From assembly GCF_016920785.2 (NCBI RefSeq), contig NW_024609837.1, positions 20,343,207-20,407,206 on the forward strand: DNA of 64,000 nt, written 5' to 3'. The position numbers and the translations under genes are program-made. Positions 58,101 to 64,000 of the stretch are shown piece after piece; the first letter of the stretch is position 1; every line of letters starts with the position of its first letter. This stretch comes from Ixodes scapularis (Eukaryota > Arthropoda > Arachnida > Ixodida > Ixodidae). The notes under the pieces were generated by a model. That model worked only from the letters and a program-made list of their open reading frames with translations, did not search any database and was not told the origin of the DNA.

Positions 58101-61100
58101 TGCACATTTTGTTTGCCAAACATTGATGATGCCAAAACGTAATCCAACTTCTCTTCACAGCCCATAGCACCCCGTATTAGGAAAATACGGTCCAAACTCG
58201 TGTCTTCTTGGGAATTGAGCTCTGGAAAAAAGAAAACAAAATATAACCCAAGTCTTTATTCAGTTCAATCTACTCTGTCACACCTGTCACCGAACTACCC
58301 ACCATTACTCTGAAGGCCGCATTACATGAAAACAAGCTCATCTAACATCCATTTCCAGCGGCGCTGCTCACTTCACCGCTTTCTAACGCACAAAAAAGAT
58401 AACTTTTAGGATACAACAGCATGAATCAATACGTACTAAAAATCTTTCACAACAAGACTGCAGGGTGCACCAGACTGGTAGATTAGTTCAGCGGAAGGTT
58501 TCTCTTTAGCAGAGGTGTTTCGACCACCTCTACGACATATCAACCTCCATTGTTGCAAGAACCAACAAGGATTGCTATTACTACAGAATCGGTCTCTAAG
58601 TTAATCCTCCAATCGTTTCGTGTGTCTTTTTTTTTCTTATCGGGAAAAACTTCAAAACGGCGATATGGGAAAAAAAGCCACGCTTGGTGCTTTTTTTGGT
58701 CCTTTGTCCTACACGACCAGTGCCTACCTTTTCATATTCTTGTGAAAAGAATATTTAAAAAAGAGCAGAATACACGTTTGATAGTGTGAAGGGGTGGTCC
58801 CGCAGCGGGCGGTTACAAATCTTGACAACGGCACCTGACAAACAGACATATAATAATCTGTGTTAATTATAATGTAACACTTTATACTGTGGTGCGACAC
58901 ATTTAAGAAACGTTCAGGTTGAATGAAAAGACAACAATAGGAGGAAGATTTTGTGGCGTTTTTCTACGGCTGCCATTTTCTACGACTTGAACGTTTCTTA
59001 ATTTTACCGCACCAGAGTTTCAGGTGTCACATTAGAATTACTTATCCGGAGCTTGCCTGCACACATAGTTTTTTTTTGTTAGGCTCTTAGTAATTTTACT
59101 TACACTTGTAAGTTTCGTCTAAGTAGTGTAATGTCAATCTGGAAGTAATACTATTACCTTTTATTGAGTGATCATGCGCTGTGTGTAAAAGTAAAGGAAA
59201 ACGATAAAATGGGAATCCTTTTGTCATTCTAAGGTTGTGGCACCATTTGGAGTTCTCTTCAATAACAAGCTGCATTTTTTAATATAGTATTTAGGTGTTT
59301 CACAACCCAACGGTGATGTTTTAGTATGCATGAAGAAAGGCAAACTTCGGTGGCGGGCCTCTTTTGTTTTAAATTACAATTTGCATTGCTGTTTTAATCT
59401 TAATTTTCCCATACCTTTAATTTGTGCTGGCATTCCATCATTAGTCGGACATTTGTACGATGAAAGGCACGTGAACGCAAGTTCATTCTTCTCGTAAAAC
59501 TAATTTTGTACTTGATACGCACTATCCAACAAAACCGGCCTTTTTAATTATTAGACTAATAAAGACATTAGGGCGTATATTCTTAAATATTTGGGCATTC
59601 ACCACTTCTTACTACAAGTAGTATTACAACAAAGGCTATTACTAAGAATGACTTCTTTCTTAAAACGCATCTCTGCAGCGACATCTTCGTGACAACAAAA
59701 AGCTACGCGCTTGGGTGCTAGAACGTTGTTGAATTATTCTTATCTAATGTTCGTTGCTTTTTTTACACGTCTAAATAACGCCAAAAGCGCTCACAAACTG
59801 CTTAGATTGGCAAACTTCATTGGAGCGATCGAAACAACTCAGAGTTAGTTACCTGCTAAAATGCGCGCCTCTCGCAAGGTGACTTCATTTACCCCAAGCT
59901 AGCAGCAGTTGGCCCAGTTATGCGCTGCTGTCGACGTCAGTGCCCTACGCGTGCATTTGACGGCGGCAGGCCTAAACCGAAATCGATCTTCTAACTTGAG
60001 CTGTCGCCGGCTCTAGAGAATGAAGGGCCTTCTTGTCGATAGCAGGTCGCTCATTCACTTTACGATGTTTTCTTCGCAAATGTTTTGCAAGTTTGTTGAC
60101 ATGGAAGCAAAGGCTTAGAACTAGAGTCCAGGGCTGCATATTAAAGTGTTTCTTTTCTTATTTTAATTTAGAAGTCTCTAGTTTTCTTAAAATAGAGAAT
60201 ATTTTTTATTTGATGTAGTGAATCACCCTATTCATAAAGGCAGTTCATTCAACTAGTTTTTGTTTTCTATATTTTACGTTTTTCATTTTTATTCTGACAG
60301 GAATAAGTGATTCACGCTTCGGGGACTTGCATAAAAAAGTCACCAAGTTATTTACTTTTTTGCCTTTGAAATAAGGTCAGGTTTTTTGTGTATTTGCTTA
60401 CGTTCTGAGCAATTTATTGCGTTAAATTTATGCAAAAGTTTAAAACATTCATTGCCGTTATATTTTATACCATTCTTTGTGATCGACATATTTCTTTTTA
60501 TACTTGCAACAAGATTTGTTTTTATAAAATGCCTCGTGATAAATAGATCGAATTACGCAAACTCTGAAAATGCTTGGTGACGAAAGGTTATGCAAATTTC
60601 AGCACGGCAATAAACCTGATACCTTTCAATTCTTTGTAGTCTTTACCACCAGTCTAATGAACGCTACCACCTACCGCCTTTAATAAAGCGGCATTAGGAA
60701 GCGAAGTTTATTCCAAGACAACTCAGAACACTTTAATCTTAAAAGACATCAACAGGAGTGACAAATTCAAGCATTCAGAGTGTCCACCAAAAATCGTTTG
60801 CTCGTTTATTGCGCAAAATGCTTTGCATAGCTCAGCATAATTCTGCATAAGAATGCTGAGCGATACCACTTCACGCACAGTAGCTAAAGCACGACAGTAC
60901 CGGTCAAAGAAATACATAATGTAAATAATCCTGCAAGGTTTCCATTGTGCCGTTGGAAAAGACCTCAAGACAAACGAACGCAAGCAAACGACGTAACTCA
61001 TTTTGAAGACCTTGCCTGTCATTCGATATTTGTAAGTTCATAGTTTGTCATTCGGTATTTGTAAGTTCATAGTTTTTATTTTCTGAAACATAGTCTTGTT

Positions 61101-61269
61101 GTGATTCCCTTCAGTTTCGTATGACTGACTGTTTCTATGAACATTGGAGGTAACGTGTTACAAGTAATGACGTTACCTTTAACGATTTACATTTTTCGGC
61201 AATGTAGTTACTTACTCGTCACATTTAAAACAGTAAGAAGTAACGTACTTCCGTTACTTACTTCAACTA
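58101..61269. other. Long AT-rich stretch without a recognisable gene
   Basis: At 58470-58540 there is a tRNA-flavoured phrase (TAGTTCAGCGG, then a GAGGTG/CACCTC stem around a TTTCGAC loop), but the anticodon arm does not fold properly and it is not called. Otherwise only short ORFs. Confidence 0.5.
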
Positions 61270-61476
61270 ATGTTTAACATGGTTACGTTACTTGTTCCAT
61301 CTTCTTTCGGCAAACCCGAAACTATCTGCTGGAGGGATGGTAACACTGATAATCAGCCGTACAACTGCGACGTGATCTATGAAAAGTCCTGCGGATCGCA
61401 TAAGTTAGTCTTCTTACAGTTAAGCAATCTCACCCTTTTCACTAGTTCATATCAACTCTGTCCTAAGGAAAAATGA
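61270..61476 (+). CDS. Exon-like ORF with spaced cysteines (uncertain)
   Basis: A 68-codon ORF. Its central part, CWRDGNTDNQPYNCDVIYEKSC (residues 20-41), uses GC-balanced codons unlike the AT-rich flanks and has three cysteines. AAG/GTTAG-type donor context follows HK near 61403. It could be one exon of a cysteine-rich secreted protein. No family is recognised, and no partner exon or acceptor was identified. Confidence 0.2.
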   Translation: MFNMVTLLVPSSFGKPETICWRDGNTDNQPYNCDVIYEKSCGSHKLVFLQLSNLTLFTSSYQLCPKEK

Positions 61477-61779
61477 TGAGTATCAGCATCACGCACATGG
61501 TATATTAACAAGACGTTCAATCACATTTCAAATTTATGTTAAATAGATTATTCAAAAAGGACGTTGAAATTGATGCAATGACAACGGAAGAAGTACGAGG
61601 ATTTATGTGGGTTTTGTTTTACGTCTATACTTAGGTAGAAAACAGTATTGGTAATAAAAAGTTATCTTGTGCTGCATATACAATGCTCGATATTGTTTTG
61701 GTATGGCTTTAAATCGCTTGATATTTTGTATTGTATTTTTGTTGTCTAGTAAAAGCGACGTATTATTGTTTTGTCTTTC

Positions 61780-61970
61780 CATTTTTTCAGTAATTCACGC
61801 GTGTTTTTTTTTTAAATTGCCTGCCTGTGCCACCGTCACCTACTGCTTCAGCTTATCGTCCTGGCCTTGTTTCAAATAAAAAAAATATTATTATAATATC
61901 AAAGTCATCATCATCATCAACCTCGTCGTCGTCGTCGTCATTATTATTATTATTATTATTATTATTACCT
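61780..61970 (+). repeat. LINE-like 3' end followed by compound trinucleotide repeat
   Basis: GGCCTTGTTTCAAATAAAAAAAATATTATTATAA (about 61861-61897) resembles a LINE 3' terminus. It runs into (CAT)n, (CGT)n and (ATT)n repeats up to 61967. Protein ORFs on both strands here are Ser- or Asn/Asp-runs created by the repeat. Confidence 0.45.
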
Positions 61971-62814
61971 GAAACAATAGGGACCCCACCACAGATCATG
62001 ACAACGACTGTTTGTTTGCGTTGATCGGGTACCCCTGTCTTCTTCACATGAGCGAGACTGTGACGTCAGCACAAGTTCGAACGCAAACCACCAGTCGAAC
62101 GCTCCTCAGAAAAGCACGCCTGCTCGCGTGGAGTTGTTAACTTCTTGCTGACTCTACTAGGCTTACGTGACAACTCAAAGTAGCGATAATTGCTTCGATA
62201 TTCACCAGTATCGTACTAGAGAGAGCAAGTTAGTTAATTTGCCAACAAGATATAGGCACCAATATGTGATAACATGTTTAAATTACGTCTTGTTAACTGT
62301 AGATTTCTAAAATTGTGTATTCCCAGACAACTTGATGGTCAGTCAATATATCATGGCTTAGTGTTTACTCTTTAGCGTTCAGCTTCAGTGTCGAAAACGA
62401 AACGGCCACACAAATAACTCTCTTATGCATTACTCCGCAACTTCACAATTAGTTCGCCAAATTAAATACTCCTAATAACCTTTACGATTATTCAAGGCTT
62501 CAGCTGATCATAAGCACAGACAAGAAAAAAAATAAATGTTTAGTGACTGTATATTCATTTTTTTAAGTGGGCAGGAGACGGAGGAAGAAAAAGCACTGCT
62601 CAAAGACCCATGCCTTTTTAGACCAGATCAAGGCACGCTCACCAGAGAACACCAACAGTCCGGTGGTTCAACGCTCCGCTCATCTAGACTAAGGAACTTC
62701 CCGCATTTCATGTAAGCATTTGTCAATATTGCAGATATAATGCAAAGTGTAAGCCGACGTATCTTCGTACAAATAAAAAATACATGCTCATCTCTGCAGG
62801 CTTTTGAAAGAAGA
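61971..62814. other. Stretch without a recognisable gene
   Basis: Nothing supportable was seen. One CpG-richer patch lies at 62030-62150. Confidence 0.6.
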
Positions 62815-62960
62815 AAATAAAGAAAATACGTCTATACTTAGACGTATTTTCTTTTAAGAAAATACGTCTAAGTATATTTTTATTTTAAGAAAATACAAAT
62901 TTTCTTATACAAATTACAAAAAATACAAATTAAAAACGTATTTTAAGAAAATACAAAAAA
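62815..62960. repeat. Nested palindromic repeats of AGAAAATACGTCTA
   Basis: AGAAAATACGTCTA and TAGACGTATTTTCTT form a hairpin at about 62819-62850. The same phrase recurs at about 62856-62870, and shorter pieces (TTTTAAGAAAATAC) recur to 62955. Local duplication with inversion is likely. Confidence 0.7.
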
Positions 62961-64000
62961 CTACGAATTTAAAGCTAGTGATTTCTTTGATTTCCTTCTC
63001 AGTAGCGCTTTAACGCCTCATATCAAGGTTGTTAAGAAAAAAGGTAGCAGTTTTCATTTAAGCCCAAGGTTGCTTGTTTTTTTAATTTTTTTTCTCCCGA
63101 AATAAAGAATGAAATAAAATAAATCGGCGGGCGATTACTTATTTTTCCTTTGAGATCACTTATAAAGAAGACGACTAAAGCATTTCACAAACCTGCCGTC
63201 GTCTGGTTTCTATGTGACCGATAAATTGCAAGACATAAAATATGGGGCGTGAATAGTCTTATTCTTTTGTTTTGCGAAATATGGGCAGTTTGGTATTGCT
63301 GTGGAATTTCACCATGGCCGCCTGTAGCAGTTTCTCTTCAAGTGGGCCATTCCCTTCGACTGTGATATAAGCGGAGCGCTGGCGTTGGAACACAAAGAAA
63401 ACACCGTACGACGGATGCTGCATGGCTTTATATTATTTGAAGGTAGAGCATAAAACTAATAATTGCAAAGCAACATTAAAACAAAATTAGTGAGGTATTG
63501 AACTTAAGAACACTTCACAAATACGGTTCCCTGATATAGCCCTCACACATTTGCCGTACCATAAACGTTTATAGCCCCAAGTGGAGAGCAAAACCTTCAA
63601 CGGGGGCTGATATAATAAAAAGGTGCGCATGAGTAAACAAAAGTACTAACTGTTGACTCGGCAATAGTTTTTTCTTCTCCTCTGCAACATTCATAGGCTT
63701 ACGGCATGATTGTGTAATGACTTATTTGCGAATCGGGGTAGAACAAGGAGAGCCAGTGTAAAGCAATTAAAAATTATTTGTGAAAACAAATACTACAATT
63801 GAGGACATTCAGATTATTAGTATATTAAAGATTTCAGATATTATGCCAGAGCTTCCAGAAGCTTAAAAATCCCGAAATTTTCAACAACGAAAAACACGTA
63901 CTGCCAGCACCCACATGGCCAATAAAAATTAATCTCATAAGAAAATGTCATAAACCACGTGGCATCATTACAATCCTGCTCGGAATTTGCATCCACCCAG
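62961..64000. other. AT-rich stretch without a recognisable gene
   Basis: Nothing supportable was seen. Confidence 0.6.

Noticed and set aside
58470..58540. tRNA-like phrase with good A box
   Set aside because: The anticodon arm does not form a normal stem and loop and the B box is poor.
61827..62047. Ser-rich and Asn/Asp-rich ORFs
   Set aside because: They come from CAT, CGT and ATT trinucleotide repeats.
1..64000. CRISPR arrays, bacterial operons, rRNA genes
   Set aside because: None was seen. Repeats here lack the unique-spacer pattern, and there is no sign of prokaryotic gene organisation.

Overview
The window looks like AT-rich, gene-poor nuclear DNA from an animal, and most likely a tick or another arachnid. 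The sequence shows no operons, no ribosome-binding-site-led genes and only one long open reading frame (963 codons), which belongs to a retrotransposon. The rest is remains of other transposable elements, hairpin elements and microsatellites. The tick suggestion is an inference from remembered similarity of several hairpin repeats to tick repeats, not a computed match. No intact host protein-coding gene could be recognised.

Left part (1-20 kb): a DNA-transposon-like element with long inverted ends (2.9-3.5 kb); a coding-intact L2/CR1-type LINE on the minus strand (5.8-8.9 kb); one terminus of a palindrome-array family at 11.9 kb; a decayed Ty3/gypsy element with LTR, tRNA-Leu-type primer site, gag and the start of protease (12.0-13.4 kb, minus); a hammerhead-ribozyme-like motif between two (TA)n tracts (13.45-13.55 kb); a degraded LINE reverse transcriptase (18.45-18.8 kb); and a palindromic foldback element (19.4-19.6 kb).

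Middle (20-42 kb): two copies of a 1.34 kb sequence in opposite orientation (20.4-21.7 and 35.7-37.1 kb), each with the N-terminal exon of a THAP zinc-finger protein; several near-perfect long hairpins, including an inverted pair of the hammerhead-like motif at 24.7 kb; a degraded Penelope-like element with RT and GIY-YIG nuclease (37.4-38.5 kb, minus); and a second, decayed L2/CR1-type LINE (40.1-41.6 kb, minus).

Right part (42-64 kb): the most unusual segment is 42.1-49.4 kb. Five elements share the same inverted termini and carry arrays of a roughly 26 bp unit built on the 16 bp palindrome CCGCTAAATTTAGCGG, with clusters of TGACGTCA-like sites and a GC-rich module. Related decayed copies lie at 11.9, 29.6 and 51.9 kb. 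A probable solo LTR and a tRNA-like sequence with good A and B boxes followed by a perfect hairpin sit between them. From 50 kb to the end there are only short repeats, LINE tails, tRNA-derived debris and a few weak exon-like ORFs.

The elements do not form a pathway. The LINE is the only part that could encode a working protein.
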